From: Gammaproteobacteria bacterium
GTDB lineage: Bacteria > Pseudomonadota > Gammaproteobacteria > Chromatiales > Chromatiaceae
Reading direction: 5' to 3'
Length of the DNA stretch: 64,000 bases
Assembly (NCBI GenBank): GCA_011390365.1
Contig: JAABSM010000006.1
Span: forward strand, 17,025-81,024
In this document: positions 45,040 to 55,865 of the stretch, piece by piece
Layout of the letters: each line of letters starts with the position of its first letter
Numbering within the stretch: the stretch's first letter is position 1
Notes under the pieces: model-generated
Database searches by the model: none
What the model was told of the DNA's origin: nothing
Seen by the model: the letters and a program-made list of their open reading frames with translations, nothing else
Made by a program: the position numbers and the translations under genes

Positions 45040-48000
45040 ATGTCCAACCGCCGCACTCGCCTCTCTTTCAATCTGTTGGCTCTCCTGTTCGTTCTGGGTT
45101 TCGTTCCGCTCACCATCGGCAATGCGGACGACAATCTCACCTCCGCGAAGGAAGAGACGGCGAAGCTGGAGGTAGCGGACGCGGCGGCGGCGCCAGAGAA
45201 TGACGCCGAAAGCATCGCGCAAGAGGCATCAGACGCAGGGCCGCAATCGAAGCAAACACAATCCAGCACCGCCGAAAGCGCGGTCAAGCCCCGCGACATC
45301 CCCCGCAAACGCATCAACATCGGCGTCCTCGCCCACAAGGGCGCGGAAGCCGCCATGAAACGCTGGGGGGGGCTTGGCGACTACCTGACATCGGCCATCC
45401 CCGGCCACGAGTTCGTCATGGTTCCGCTCGACTGGGACCAGATGCGGGGCGCGGTGATCTCCGCCAAGGTCGATTTCATGCTCAGCAACCCGGGCATGTA
45501 CGTGGAGTATGAATTCCTCTACAACGTCCGCTCGCTGGCCACCCTCAAGAACCTGCGCATGGGCGAGGCCTACACCAAGTTCGGTTCGATCATCTTTCGC
45601 CGCAAGGATCGCACCGATATCCAGAGCGTCCAGGACCTGGCCGACAAGCGTTTCGCCGCCGTTAACGAGAACGCCTGGGGCGGCTGGCGGGTAGGTTGGC
45701 GACAGATGCTCGAACTGGATTTCGACCCCTACCGGGAACTCGGGCAACTGACCTTCACCAAGTCCCATGACAACGTCATCCGCGCTGTGCTCAACGGCGA
45801 CGTCGATGCCGGCACGGTGCGCACCGACGCCCTCGAAGGGCTGGCGGCGAAAGACGACGCCATCAATATCGACGACTTCGAGCTCATCTATCGCAATACC
45901 GCCTATGGCGACCGCTTTCCGTTTCTCCTGAGCACCCGCCTCTACCCCGAATGGGCCTTTTCCGCCGCCGCCCACGCCAACGAAGACCTGGCCGAACAGG
46001 TCTCCATCGCCCTCCTCAATATGCCCGCCGACCACCCGACCGCCAAAACGGGCGACTACGCGGGCTGGACCATTCCAGAAAATTACCAGCCCGTCCACGA
46101 AACCTTCAAGATGCTGGGTGTCACGCCCTACGAAGATTACCAATCGATCACCTTCGATATGGTGTTGCGGAAATATGGCGGCGTACTCGCCATCGGCGGC
46201 ATCATCGGGCTGTTGCTGCTGCTCTCCCTCGCCGGCTATTTCTACTATCTCGGACGCAAGGCCATTCGCGAAGAGGAGGAGGCGGACGAGCGAGGAGAGG
46301 CGGAACCCACCTCCTTCTGGCTCGAAAAATTCCCGGGCTTCGCATCCATTACCCTGCGCAGCCTACCGCTGGTGCTGGTTACCGCATTCTCCCTGCTGCT
46401 GCTGATCTACGTCAGTTACGGCGAATCCCGCCGCACCTATGAAAAACACCAACTCAACCGTATCGCCGCCGAGAGCGAGATCAGCAAATCCCTGATCGAG
46501 GAGTTCCTTTCCGAAGGGCTCCCGTTCACCTTCATCACCCCGCTGCTGGAGGAGAATCTCGCCCTGGGCAAGCTTGCCGGCTTCCGCATCTCGCGGGGAG
46601 ACGAATCCAGCGAATATCCCCCCAATACCCTGACCCTCTACGACAGCGAGGGCAATCTGGTCTACAGCAACAGCGATATCCCCGCCCCTCTCGAACAGGG
46701 CGAAGCAGGGGCCAGGGTGGAAAACCTGCGCTACGACACCAGCAAAAGGGGACATATCTATCGCATGGTGCTGCCGCTGGAGCAGGTCCAGGCCGATGAA
46801 GAGGCGGACCCGAACCGGCTGGGCACGATGATCGTCAATGCCCACGAGGATGCCATCGTCGGCCCCATCGAGAAGAAATTCGAACCGATCTTCCACACCG
46901 CACTGATCCTGCTCGCGGTCTTCTCGCTATTCATTCTGTTGCTGGAGGCGCGCGTCGGCCGCGGCAAGGACAAGCTGGAGAAATACCTCTTCGCCATCAC
47001 CTTCACGCTCATGGCGGGATTCGTCATGCAGACCCTCTACGGAATCTATGAAGAGGGGGCAGAGATGAAGACCAAGGCCATCGCCCAGACCCTGAGCGAA
47101 CGGCTCACGGCGATCAGCGATACCGGCGCGGACTTCACCGAGGTGGAGGGGCTGGGCCGGCTGTTCAGCGAATTCCAGAACAAGGATCCGGAGATCAGCA
47201 TCATCAGCCTGCTGATCAACAACAATGTCCTGATCCACCCCAATCCCAAGATGGTCGGCTTCGCCTGGGAGCCCTCGCTCAAGGATTACGAACACCTGGA
47301 GAGTCTCGACGCCGACAATCGCGCCAAACTGGTAGTGGTCATGCCCTGGGAGGTGGTACGCGACAAGATCCTGCGCAGCATCAAGAACTTCTCTTCGCTG
47401 TTCATCTCCTGCGGTCTGATCGTGTTCATCTTCCTCAACGCCGCGGCGTCGATACGGGACATCGGTACTCAGCGCCTCGCGCAAACGCCGGAAGGCGGCG
47501 AGAAACCCGCCATGTCCGCCCACTCCGCGTTGTGGCTGAACATGATCGTGGTGGTATGGTTCCTCTCGATCTTCGCCGAGGGCCTCAACGCCTCCTTCAT
47601 CCCTCAGTTCCTCAGCGCATCGGTAACCGCGGACAACATCCCCCAGAACTACGCCTCGGTGCTCTTCGCCGCCTTCTTCGCCGCCTTCGTCGCCACCCTG
47701 GTCCCCGCCGGCCGATACGCCGAAAGGCACGAGATCAAGAACCTGCTCATCGCCGGCGCCGGCTGTATCGCCCTCGGTCTGGTGATGATGTCCCTGACCA
47801 CCGACTTCTTCGTGCTGCTGGCGGCGCGAATCGTCGGCGGCATCGGCCAGGGCCTCGCGTTTATCGGCGTGCAGGCCTTCATCTTTGCCGTATCCCCGCC
47901 CGGCAAGCAATCCCAGGGCGCCTCGAAACTGATCCTGGGGCGCAATGCCGGCATCATCTCTGGCTCCGCCATCGGCGCCCTGCTGGTGGTCTACTCCTCC

Positions 48001-48834
48001 ACCACCGACATGTTCCTGCTTGGCGCCGTGCTCGCCGGCATCACCGGCATTTTCACCATTTTGATGATCCCGAAGGTGGGCAGCAAGGCGCAGAAGCCCG
48101 TGACCGAATCCACGGAGACGGAAGAAGAGGAGAAGGATGAGGCGGTCAAAGACACCAGGCCCGTCGCGGAGGAGAAACCCAAACCCAGGCGCGGCAGCTG
48201 GCTCGCCGACCTGGAGTTCATGCGCACCGCGCTGTTCATCGGCATGGCGGGCAAGATCATCTACAACGGCGTGGTCTTCTATTCGGTCCCCATCATCATG
48301 AGCAAGCTCAACTACGCCCAGGAGGATATAGGACAGGCGTTGATGATCTTCGCCATCAGCACCATGGTCACCAACAGCTTCGGCCCGCGCATGGCGGACC
48401 GCTCCGGCAACGCCGCCTTCGTGCTGTTCATCGGCGCCATGACCCTGGGCTTCGGGGCGATGCTCATCGGCCTCAGCGACTGGGCCGCCAATTACGCCCA
48501 GGTGGTCCCCCACATCGACCAGTTCGCCCTGTTCGGCGGCCTGATGGTGCTAGGCCTGGGCAACGGATTCGTCGCCGCACCGGTCGTCGGTCACATTCTC
48601 AAGACGGAATCCGCGAAAAAATACGGTCAATCCTACATAATGTCCATATTCCGAGTCCTGGAACGCTCCGGACATATCGTAGGCCCGATCCTCATTGGAC
48701 AACTGCTGATCTTCACCAACACCGACACCGCCGTTATCGCCATGATCGGCGTCGCGATGATCGTTCTCGGGCTGACATTCTTTTTCTTCAGCAAGCTTCG
48801 TCAAGGTGACAAGCCAGTAAGGAAATCCGCATGA
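45040..48834 (+). CDS. Fused PhnD-like binding protein / membrane sensor / MFS transporter
   Basis: A 1264-residue membrane protein. A signal sequence (FNLLALLFVLGFVPLTIG) and an acidic linker lead to a PhnD/TctC-like periplasmic binding domain at about 90-370 (INIGVLAHKGAEAAMKRWGGLGDYL, DFMLSNPGMYVEYE). Membrane segments follow at ~380-404 and ~437-460. Two extracytoplasmic domains of about 160 and 115 residues are bounded by segments near 617-640, 649-669 and 785-806; the arrangement resembles sensor input modules. Residues ~830-1250 are an MFS permease of 12-TM type (LVPAGRYAERHEIKNLLI, LAARIVGGIGQGLAFIG) with a charged central loop (TETEEEEKDEA). It overlaps the sulfotransferase gene by ATGA. 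The transported substrate is unknown. Confidence 0.82.
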   Translation: MSNRRTRLSFNLLALLFVLGFVPLTIGNADDNLTSAKEETAKLEVADAAAAPENDAESIAQEASDAGPQSKQTQSSTAESAVKPRDIPRKRINIGVLAHKGAEAAMKRWGGLGDYLTSAIPGHEFVMVPLDWDQMRGAVISAKVDFMLSNPGMYVEYEFLYNVRSLATLKNLRMGEAYTKFGSIIFRRKDRTDIQSVQDLADKRFAAVNENAWGGWRVGWRQMLELDFDPYRELGQLTFTKSHDNVIRAVLNGDVDAGTVRTDALEGLAAKDDAINIDDFELIYRNTAYGDRFPFLLSTRLYPEWAFSAAAHANEDLAEQVSIALLNMPADHPTAKTGDYAGWTIPENYQPVHETFKMLGVTPYEDYQSITFDMVLRKYGGVLAIGGIIGLLLLLSLAGYFYYLGRKAIREEEEADERGEAEPTSFWLEKFPGFASITLRSLPLVLVTAFSLLLLIYVSYGESRRTYEKHQLNRIAAESEISKSLIEEFLSEGLPFTFITPLLEENLALGKLAGFRISRGDESSEYPPNTLTLYDSEGNLVYSNSDIPAPLEQGEAGARVENLRYDTSKRGHIYRMVLPLEQVQADEEADPNRLGTMIVNAHEDAIVGPIEKKFEPIFHTALILLAVFSLFILLLEARVGRGKDKLEKYLFAITFTLMAGFVMQTLYGIYEEGAEMKTKAIAQTLSERLTAISDTGADFTEVEGLGRLFSEFQNKDPEISIISLLINNNVLIHPNPKMVGFAWEPSLKDYEHLESLDADNRAKLVVVMPWEVVRDKILRSIKNFSSLFISCGLIVFIFLNAAASIRDIGTQRLAQTPEGGEKPAMSAHSALWLNMIVVVWFLSIFAEGLNASFIPQFLSASVTADNIPQNYASVLFAAFFAAFVATLVPAGRYAERHEIKNLLIAGAGCIALGLVMMSLTTDFFVLLAARIVGGIGQGLAFIGVQAFIFAVSPPGKQSQGASKLILGRNAGIISGSAIGALLVVYSSTTDMFLLGAVLAGITGIFTILMIPKVGSKAQKPVTESTETEEEEKDEAVKDTRPVAEEKPKPRRGSWLADLEFMRTALFIGMAGKIIYNGVVFYSVPIIMSKLNYAQEDIGQALMIFAISTMVTNSFGPRMADRSGNAAFVLFIGAMTLGFGAMLIGLSDWAANYAQVVPHIDQFALFGGLMVLGLGNGFVAAPVVGHILKTESAKKYGQSYIMSIFRVLERSGHIVGPILIGQLLIFTNTDTAVIAMIGVAMIVLGLTFFFFSKLRQGDKPVRKSA

Positions 48835-49883
48835 CCGACCAACGCCCACCCGTCTCCGCCGAAACCTCCCGCACCGCCAACGCGCCGATCTTCATCGTCG
48901 GCACCGAACGCTCGGGGTCCAACCTGTTGCGGCTCATCCTCAACAGCCACGCGAGTATCTTCGTGCCCCACCCGCCCCACATCATGATGTATTTCCACGA
49001 ACTGGAAAAGGGGTACGGCGATCTTGGACAAGAACCCAATCTATTGCGCCTGATCGAGGATGTAGGGCGACTGATCCGCTACCACATCTACCCCTGGGAG
49101 ATCGCCCCCACCCCGGAACAGGTTCTGCCGCGGGTGGCCCCCCGCGACCTGTTCGGCGTCTTCAGCGCCTACTACGACCTCTACCTGGACCATCGCGGCA
49201 AGAAGCGCTGGGGCTGCAAGAGCACTTTCATGATCCACCACGCGGATCGTATCCTCGACAAGTATCCGGATGCGCAACTGTTGTGGCTGGTGCGCGACCC
49301 CCGCGACGTGGCGGTCTCCTCCAAGACCTCCGTCTTCAATCCCTGCCACCCCCACCTCACCGCCAAACTCTGGCGAGAGCAACAGCAGCTGGGCTACGAC
49401 CTGGAGCAACGCCTGCCGGCGGGGAACCTGCTGCGGCTGCGCTACGAAGACCTGATCAGCCAGCCCGAGGAGTGGGTACACCGAATCTGCCAGTTCCTCA
49501 ACGAGCCCTTCGATGAGCAGATGCTGCGTTTCTTCGAGACCGAGGACGCGAAAAAGGGCGGACAACTCTCGGAATCCTGGGTCAACCACACCCGCCCGAT
49601 CATGTCGAACAACTTCGGCAAGTATCGCAAGTCACTGCGCCAAGAGGAGATCCGCTGGATCGAGGCGGAGGCATGGCAGCTGATGGAGACGCTGGGCTAT
49701 GAACTGGAGTATCCGGATGCGCCCCAGCACCCGCCGCGGGAGATCGAGCGCAGCCGCTTCGAGCTGGCCGACCAGTTCTGTCGCATCCGAATCGAGCTGC
49801 GCTCGCTTAGCAACGACAAGAACCACTGGCAGCGCTGGCGCAGGGGCGTCTATTTGCAATACCTGAAGATGCTGTACAAGTAA
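48831..49883 (+). CDS. PAPS-dependent sulfotransferase family protein
   Basis: A 350-residue cytoplasmic sulfotransferase. The 5'-phosphosulfate loop is IFIVGTERSGSNLLRLIL, and the 3'-phosphate-binding segment is LLWLVRDPRDVAVSS with the catalytic His candidates in HSH-like FHELEK and HPPHIM; LRYEDLISQPEEWVHRICQFL is the C-terminal family feature. It would move a sulfuryl group from PAPS to an unknown acceptor. The ATGA overlap with the transporter fusion implies translational coupling, so the acceptor may be related to what that protein handles. Confidence 0.87.
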   Translation: MTDQRPPVSAETSRTANAPIFIVGTERSGSNLLRLILNSHASIFVPHPPHIMMYFHELEKGYGDLGQEPNLLRLIEDVGRLIRYHIYPWEIAPTPEQVLPRVAPRDLFGVFSAYYDLYLDHRGKKRWGCKSTFMIHHADRILDKYPDAQLLWLVRDPRDVAVSSKTSVFNPCHPHLTAKLWREQQQLGYDLEQRLPAGNLLRLRYEDLISQPEEWVHRICQFLNEPFDEQMLRFFETEDAKKGGQLSESWVNHTRPIMSNNFGKYRKSLRQEEIRWIEAEAWQLMETLGYELEYPDAPQHPPREIERSRFELADQFCRIRIELRSLSNDKNHWQRWRRGVYLQYLKMLYK

Positions 49884-49967
49884 CTGGCTGCGGGGCGGGT
49901 GTTGCACACCCGTCCCCACCTTTACCTCTTCTCCCCACAGCAACCGCATTGCTCGCTGATAAGGGGG

Positions 49968-49992
49968 CGGACGGGGCTGCAAGCCCCGTCCG
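49968..49992. terminator. Hairpin between convergent sulfotransferase and menB
   Basis: Perfect 10-bp arms CGGACGGGGC (49968-49977) and GCCCCGTCCG (49983-49992) with a 5-base loop. A second weaker hairpin at 49893-49915 (GGGCGGGTG/CACCCGTCC) lies just after the sulfotransferase stop. Together they fit a bidirectional terminator. Confidence 0.65.
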
Positions 49993-50109
49993 GCGCGTAT
50001 TATAGTGCCAGCCCTGCTCACCTTGAAGGTGACCTTGGAAGGTTATACAACGCTTTGTTTTGTCTCAGTGATCTCTGTGCCTCTATGGCTTCAACCGCCG
50101 AATTAGGGA

Positions 50110-50931
<822 letters not shown>

Positions 50932-50987
50932 GGGTCAACCTCGCGTCTCGATACCAGGGCCGGGAAGTATAACACTTCTCGGAAAAG

Positions 50988-51151
50988 CCCCTCTCCCTGA
51001 GGGAGAGGGGTTGGGGTGAGAGCTCAGGCGCAACACAGGCGCATGGAATCAGTCGCCAGCACCTTTCGCCCAAATGGACATGTGGGAGGTTCCAACACCC
51101 CGGAAAATGAATCGAGCTCAGGACTGCCAGTCCTTGAAGGACTGGCAGTCC
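50988..51151. repeat. Two perfect hairpins between menC and menB
   Basis: 50988-51010: CCCCTCTCCC/GGGAGAGGGG with a 3-base loop, followed by TTGGGGTGAG, a dispersed intergenic repeat motif in proteobacteria. 51121-51151: a perfect 13-bp stem (GGACTGCCAGTCC and its complement) with a 5-base loop. Either could attenuate transcription from menC into menB. Confidence 0.75.
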
Positions 51152-51183
51152 TCCTGCTGATTCACAGTAACGGACCATCCCCA

Positions 51184-52227
51184 TCAATCGATCCACTCCC
51201 GATAAACCCGCCAATCGAATTCCGGCTCATAAAACAACCGGCCGTTTTGAATATGCAACGGCGAAGGCAGATTGTCACGGTACAGTAGCCCCGTACCCAA
51301 CCCTTGATAACAACCGCTACCCAGGGTAGCGACCCACTGGGCGAGCACGCCCAAAGCAAGGTTAGATTCCAGCGCCGAGGTGACCCACCACCCGACGCCC
51401 CGGTCCCCGGCCAGTTCGATCCACTCCTCGCTGGCGGCGAGACCGCCAAGCAAGGTAGGTTTGAGCACCAGATGGGCTGGTTTGAGGGTATCCAGCAATT
51501 CCGTCTTCTCCCGCCGACCAGTAACGCCGATCAGCTCTTCATCCAGGGCGATGGGTAGCGGTGATCGCTGGATCAGCTCGGCCATGGTCCGCCACTGCCC
51601 CGCCGCGATGGGCTGTTCGATGGAGTGAATCTCCAACTCCGCCAGCCGTTTCAGCCTCTCCAGCGCCCGCGACGCGGCAAAGGCCCCGTTGGCATCGACG
51701 CGTATCTCCAGCTCGCGGGCCGACGCGGTGCGGCGCAAGGCGTGGAGCAGGGCCAACTCCTCCTCGAAATCCAGCGCACCGATCTTGATCTTGATACAGC
51801 GAAACCCCTGCGCCAGCTTATCTCGAATCTGACCCTGCATATCCCGTCGGCTGGCCATCCAGATCAAGCCGTTAATGGGGATCCCCTCACGCCCATCGGT
51901 AAATGGCGATGGGAACAGCGGACCACTCCCTCGCACCATCCCGCGTCGCGCCGTCTCCAGGGCGAAGGCAAGGGAGGGAAAGGCGGACGCATCGACTCCT
52001 TGCTCGGGATTCCGGGTGATCTCGCTGCATAATTGATCCAGGCGATCCTCGAAATCCCCTCGATCATCAACACTCAGACCGGGCAGTGGCGCGGCCTCGC
52101 CGATCGCCAGGCCCGAGCGGCCATCGTCAAGCCGCAAAAACCAGCAATCCCGCTCTCGCAACGCCCCCCGGGAGGTTGTGGCGGGCTTGATGAAGGTTAG
52201 CCTCCGCCTGCGCCAACCCGCCTTCAT
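51184..52227 (-). CDS. menC: o-Succinylbenzoate synthase
   Basis: A 347-residue enolase-superfamily dehydratase of menaquinone synthesis. The catalytic Lys lies in CIKIKIG, metal ligands are Asp in RVDANGAF, Glu in SIEQPI and Asp in ALDEEL, and the second Lys is in LVLKPTLLGG. Its ATG overlaps the hypF stop by 4 bp (ATGA), so menC is translationally coupled to a hydrogenase-maturation gene, an unusual partner. The family is recognised from this residue set and the menB context. Confidence 0.93.
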   Translation of the reverse strand: MKAGWRRRRLTFIKPATTSRGALRERDCWFLRLDDGRSGLAIGEAAPLPGLSVDDRGDFEDRLDQLCSEITRNPEQGVDASAFPSLAFALETARRGMVRGSGPLFPSPFTDGREGIPINGLIWMASRRDMQGQIRDKLAQGFRCIKIKIGALDFEEELALLHALRRTASARELEIRVDANGAFAASRALERLKRLAELEIHSIEQPIAAGQWRTMAELIQRSPLPIALDEELIGVTGRREKTELLDTLKPAHLVLKPTLLGGLAASEEWIELAGDRGVGWWVTSALESNLALGVLAQWVATLGSGCYQGLGTGLLYRDNLPSPLHIQNGRLFYEPEFDWRVYREWID

Positions 52228-54596
52228 CCGCCCCTCCCCGCTAGTCGCGCCAACCCCACCACCGCCTGCCCATAGGCGATGCAGCCATCATTGGCGGGCA
52301 GCAAGCGCGGCGTAAGCACCTCGATGCCCTCGGATCGCAACGCTTCGCACGTCCACTCCAACAGCAATCGATTCTGCCACACCCCGCCGGAGAGGGCGAC
52401 TCGCCCCAGGCGATGCTCGTGACAAAGCTGTAGAGCCCGCGCCGATACCGACCGCGCGAATATATGATGAAAGCGGGCCGCCAGCAGACTCGGCTCGACA
52501 CCCCTCGCCAGTTCATCCAGCGCCTCCAACCACCAGCGACCAGGATCGATGCGCCCCGCCTCGTCGATCCACAACGCCTCTTCCCCTTTGAAGTTCGCCA
52601 GCCCTCCCAGACCACGCCGCGCCAGCCCCTCCAGTCGAATCGCCGCCTCACCCTCAAAGTCGATGCGCTCACGGCAGATCCCCAACAACGCCGCCGCGGC
52701 ATCGAAGAGCCGACCCGCCGAACTGGTCATCGGGCAATTGACGCCGCGCGCCAGCATCCCCTCCGCCATCTCCAGCGGACGGCGGTTCAACACCCGAAAC
52801 AGGGGAAGTTCGCGATAGGCTTCAAGGATCGCCGGGAAGTCGGGCAGGCGGCGCAACTGGGCATAGATGCAGCGCCAGGGCTCCAGCGCCGCCTGATTGC
52901 CGCCGATCATGGGCATCTCGGCCAGGCTGGCCAGACGCCGATAGCCCCCATATTCAGCCAACAGCAACTCGCCGCCCCAGAGATGGCCATCCTCGCCATA
53001 ACCCAGGCCATCCAGGGCGATGCCCAATACCGGCCCGGCGTCCGCCGGGACGCCGTGTTCCGCCATGCAGGCGGCGATGTGGGCATGGTGATGCTGTACC
53101 CGCACCACCCCTAGCCCGTGACGCTTTGCCAACTCCAGACCAAAGCGGGTGGCGCGATAGCCGGGATGGGCATCGACCAGGATGCACTCGGGTTGATGGC
53201 GGTAGAGATCGGCGTAGAGCTCCAGCATGCCGCGCCAGTCATCGAAGGTCGCCACATCCTCCAGGTCGCCGATATGCTGGGAAAGCACCGCCTGCTGCTT
53301 TTTCACAAGACAGAAGGTATTCTTCAACTCCCCGCCCATGGCGAGCAGTGAATGCCTTCCCGCCAATCCCGGGGGAAGGGGAATCGCCGCCGGCGCATAG
53401 CCTCGCGCACGCCGGTAAAAACGCGCCTCGCCGTCCATGACGCGCACTACCGAGTCATCCACCCGATTGACAATCGGCCGATCGTGGACCAGGAAATAGT
53501 CCGCGATACCCGCCAGCTTCTCCACCGCCTCATCGTCACTGATACACTGGGGCTCATGGGAAAGGTTACCCGAGGTCATCACCAGCGGCACATCCCAACC
53601 CCGCGCCAACAGCCCCTCGAACAGCAGGATGTGCAACGGCGAATAGGGCAACATGAAACCCAGGGTATCCTGATTCGGCGCCACTTCGGACGCAATGGCC
53701 CGCCCCCCATCCCCGCCAGAATCCCGGCGGGGCAGGATCGCCACCGGCGCAGCGGGGCTCGACATCGCCCGCCAGCTCTCCTCGTCCAGCCACGCATACC
53801 CCTCGATTACTTCGCGATTACCGGCCATCAACGCAAACGGCTTGGCGTGACGTCGTTTGCGTCGGCGCAATCGCGCTACCGTCTCCGCGTTGGCGGCGTC
53901 GCAAGCCAGATGAAACCCGCCGACCCCCTTCACCGCCAGGATCGAACCGCCCGCGAGCAGCGCGGCGGCCTGATCCACCCCATCGCTTCCATCATCAACC
54001 GAAACCCCATTGCCGCGACGATCCAGCAAGGTCACCTGGGGACCACACACCGGGCAGGCATTTGGCTGGGCGTGAAAACGTCGATCCAGGGGATCGCCAT
54101 ATTCACGGGCGCACGCCTCGCACATGGGAAAATGCCTCATCGAGGTCTTGTCCCGGTCATAGGGGATCCCCTCGACGATGGTCAGGCGCGGCCCGCAATG
54201 GGTGCAGTTGATGAAGGGATAGCGGTAGCGTCGATCCGCCGGATCCAGCAACTCTCCACGACAGGCGGAACAGGTCGCCGCATCCGGGGTAATCCCGGTC
54301 TCGGCCCCGCCGGCCCGGCTCTCGGCGATGCGAAACCGATCCGGCGGCTCCCCCCGAATCGGCCGCACCTCCACCTCGTCGATACGCGCCAGCGGCGGAC
54401 ACCCCTCCCGCAGCCGCGCAATGAATCGTTCCACCCCATCCCGGGGACAGAACAGGCGAACCTCCACCCCCTCGCCGTCGTTCAACACATCGCCCACCAG
54501 ACCCAATCCCAGCGCGATGCGCAGCACCGCGGGGCGGAATCCCACCCCCTGCACCTGCCCCCGCACCCGCACCGCGAATCCATTCACGAGCGCCAT
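52224..54596 (-). CDS. hypF: Carbamoyltransferase HypF
   Basis: A 790-residue protein that makes the carbamoyl group used for cyanide ligands of [NiFe]-hydrogenase. An acylphosphatase domain (residues 1-~92, VRGQVQGVGFRPAVLR), two zinc-finger repeats (CSACRGELLDPADRRYRY, CTHCGP; CEACAREYGDPLDRRFH, CPVCGP), a YrdC-like domain with KGVGGFHLACDA, and the Kae1-like carbamoyltransferase with VQHHHAHIAACMAEHG appear in order. Other hyp or hydrogenase genes are not in the window, so hypF is separated from the usual cluster and sits upstream of menC. Full length, no damage seen. Confidence 0.96.
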   Translation of the reverse strand: MALVNGFAVRVRGQVQGVGFRPAVLRIALGLGLVGDVLNDGEGVEVRLFCPRDGVERFIARLREGCPPLARIDEVEVRPIRGEPPDRFRIAESRAGGAETGITPDAATCSACRGELLDPADRRYRYPFINCTHCGPRLTIVEGIPYDRDKTSMRHFPMCEACAREYGDPLDRRFHAQPNACPVCGPQVTLLDRRGNGVSVDDGSDGVDQAAALLAGGSILAVKGVGGFHLACDAANAETVARLRRRKRRHAKPFALMAGNREVIEGYAWLDEESWRAMSSPAAPVAILPRRDSGGDGGRAIASEVAPNQDTLGFMLPYSPLHILLFEGLLARGWDVPLVMTSGNLSHEPQCISDDEAVEKLAGIADYFLVHDRPIVNRVDDSVVRVMDGEARFYRRARGYAPAAIPLPPGLAGRHSLLAMGGELKNTFCLVKKQQAVLSQHIGDLEDVATFDDWRGMLELYADLYRHQPECILVDAHPGYRATRFGLELAKRHGLGVVRVQHHHAHIAACMAEHGVPADAGPVLGIALDGLGYGEDGHLWGGELLLAEYGGYRRLASLAEMPMIGGNQAALEPWRCIYAQLRRLPDFPAILEAYRELPLFRVLNRRPLEMAEGMLARGVNCPMTSSAGRLFDAAAALLGICRERIDFEGEAAIRLEGLARRGLGGLANFKGEEALWIDEAGRIDPGRWWLEALDELARGVEPSLLAARFHHIFARSVSARALQLCHEHRLGRVALSGGVWQNRLLLEWTCEALRSEGIEVLTPRLLPANDGCIAYGQAVVGLARLAGRGG

Positions 54597-54599
54597 CCC

Positions 54600-55751
54600 T
54601 CAGCCCACGCTCTTCAAACCCGCCTTGGCCAACCTCTCCATCAATGCTCGTCGACCCTGATTCTCCTCTATGAATCGGGCCAGCCGGCGCTGAAATTCCG
54701 GGAGGTTTTTCCGCATGGCGTAAGCCTCGCGCAATTCCATCAAAGTAGAACATGCGAGGTCGTAGGATCGACCACTGCGCTTCTCCGCCGCGCTATCGGC
54801 AACTTGCCACTGGACATCCGGGTGATTCGCGATCTGAAGGAGTTTTTCCTCCCGCGCCTTTCTCGCTTTAGCTTCCCGTTGTCGTTGCGCCGCCGCCTGC
54901 CCTTTCAGCCTGATCTCCTCGGCTTGGGCCGCGAGGGCCTCCAGCTCTTCAATCGTTCGCCTATCCTGAGATAGTCGAGGGTTGGTTTCCGCCCGCCACG
55001 CGTCAAAGCGTCGCCTCAATGAACGTTCCGCGCCTATGCCCTCCCCCTCCAGCAGTTGGCGCAAATACCCCCTCACCTCCGCCTTGGGCAGGGTATCGAG
55101 CCAGACATCAAGCCCCCCTTCATCCATTTCCCCGGAATTTTCATCCGAGCATCCGATCCCCGCGCCCGCCAGCAGATCCGGATCCAATTCGACCAGCTCC
55201 GCCAGGGCCTGTTGGGCGGGCGTCCATTGTCCCAACCCTGACAGCGCCATCGGCTCGGTCTCATCCGGCTCGAAGATCCCGTCCATCACCGAGCGCAGCC
55301 AACCCAGGTAGAGCGATCGATAATCGCCCCGCAGCAACTCCTCTCGAATCGGCGCAAGGCTGGCCATGTGACCGCTACCCTCCATCTCCTCGTAGCCGAT
55401 GTCACCATCCCCCTCACCCGCCCACCAGGTCAGCAGCCAGTGATCCGGCAGGCGGGTCACCTCAAGGTACTCGCCTCCCGCGAAGGCATCCAGCACACGC
55501 GCCTCCATGGCGTCCAGGGGCAACCTGACCATCAGCGTCGCACTCCCCCAATTGGCGAGGTAAAGATGGACATCGAAGAACCGCCGCATCAAATCCTTCG
55601 GGTCCGCCTTCAGGTCCCCCCAGTGGTATTCATTGACGAAGCTTACCGGAGTGATTCGAGCGCGACTGGAGATACGGCGCAACGCCGACATTTGCTCGTT
55701 GGACAGGGGTTGGTCAATGGTCAGAAATTCGTAGTATTGATATTCACTCAT
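54600..55751 (-). CDS. Conserved hypothetical protein with coiled-coil region
   Basis: A 383-residue protein of a widespread but uncharacterised type. The N-terminus (MSEYQYYEFLTIDQPLSNEQ) and RRISSRARITPVSFVNEYHWGDLKADP are recognisably conserved in bacteria; a second block is FFDVHLYLANWGSATLMVRLP. The middle is acidic. Residues ~270-310 are a charged Ala/Glu/Arg/Lys coiled coil (QRQREAKARKAREEKLLQI), and the C-terminus is helical. No signal peptide, no membrane segment and no catalytic motif is seen. It is 3 bp upstream of hypF and so probably first in the hypF-menC(-menB) transcript. Function unknown. Confidence 0.75.
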   Translation of the reverse strand: MSEYQYYEFLTIDQPLSNEQMSALRRISSRARITPVSFVNEYHWGDLKADPKDLMRRFFDVHLYLANWGSATLMVRLPLDAMEARVLDAFAGGEYLEVTRLPDHWLLTWWAGEGDGDIGYEEMEGSGHMASLAPIREELLRGDYRSLYLGWLRSVMDGIFEPDETEPMALSGLGQWTPAQQALAELVELDPDLLAGAGIGCSDENSGEMDEGGLDVWLDTLPKAEVRGYLRQLLEGEGIGAERSLRRRFDAWRAETNPRLSQDRRTIEELEALAAQAEEIRLKGQAAAQRQREAKARKAREEKLLQIANHPDVQWQVADSAAEKRSGRSYDLACSTLMELREAYAMRKNLPEFQRRLARFIEENQGRRALMERLAKAGLKSVG

Positions 55752-55865
55752 GGCACACCTCGTTCAATAACGGGAGCATTTCCAGTTTGTCCAAAGGAAC
55801 CGCTGGACATTTGCCTTACAGAGCGATGGGCCAGGCATGGAAGAAAATTGCCCACGAGGTCGCCC

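Noticed and set aside
46927-48513. 528-codon antisense open frame opposite the MFS section of the fusion
   Set aside because: His/Gly/Asp-rich shadow frame with no motif, while the forward frame shows membrane segments.
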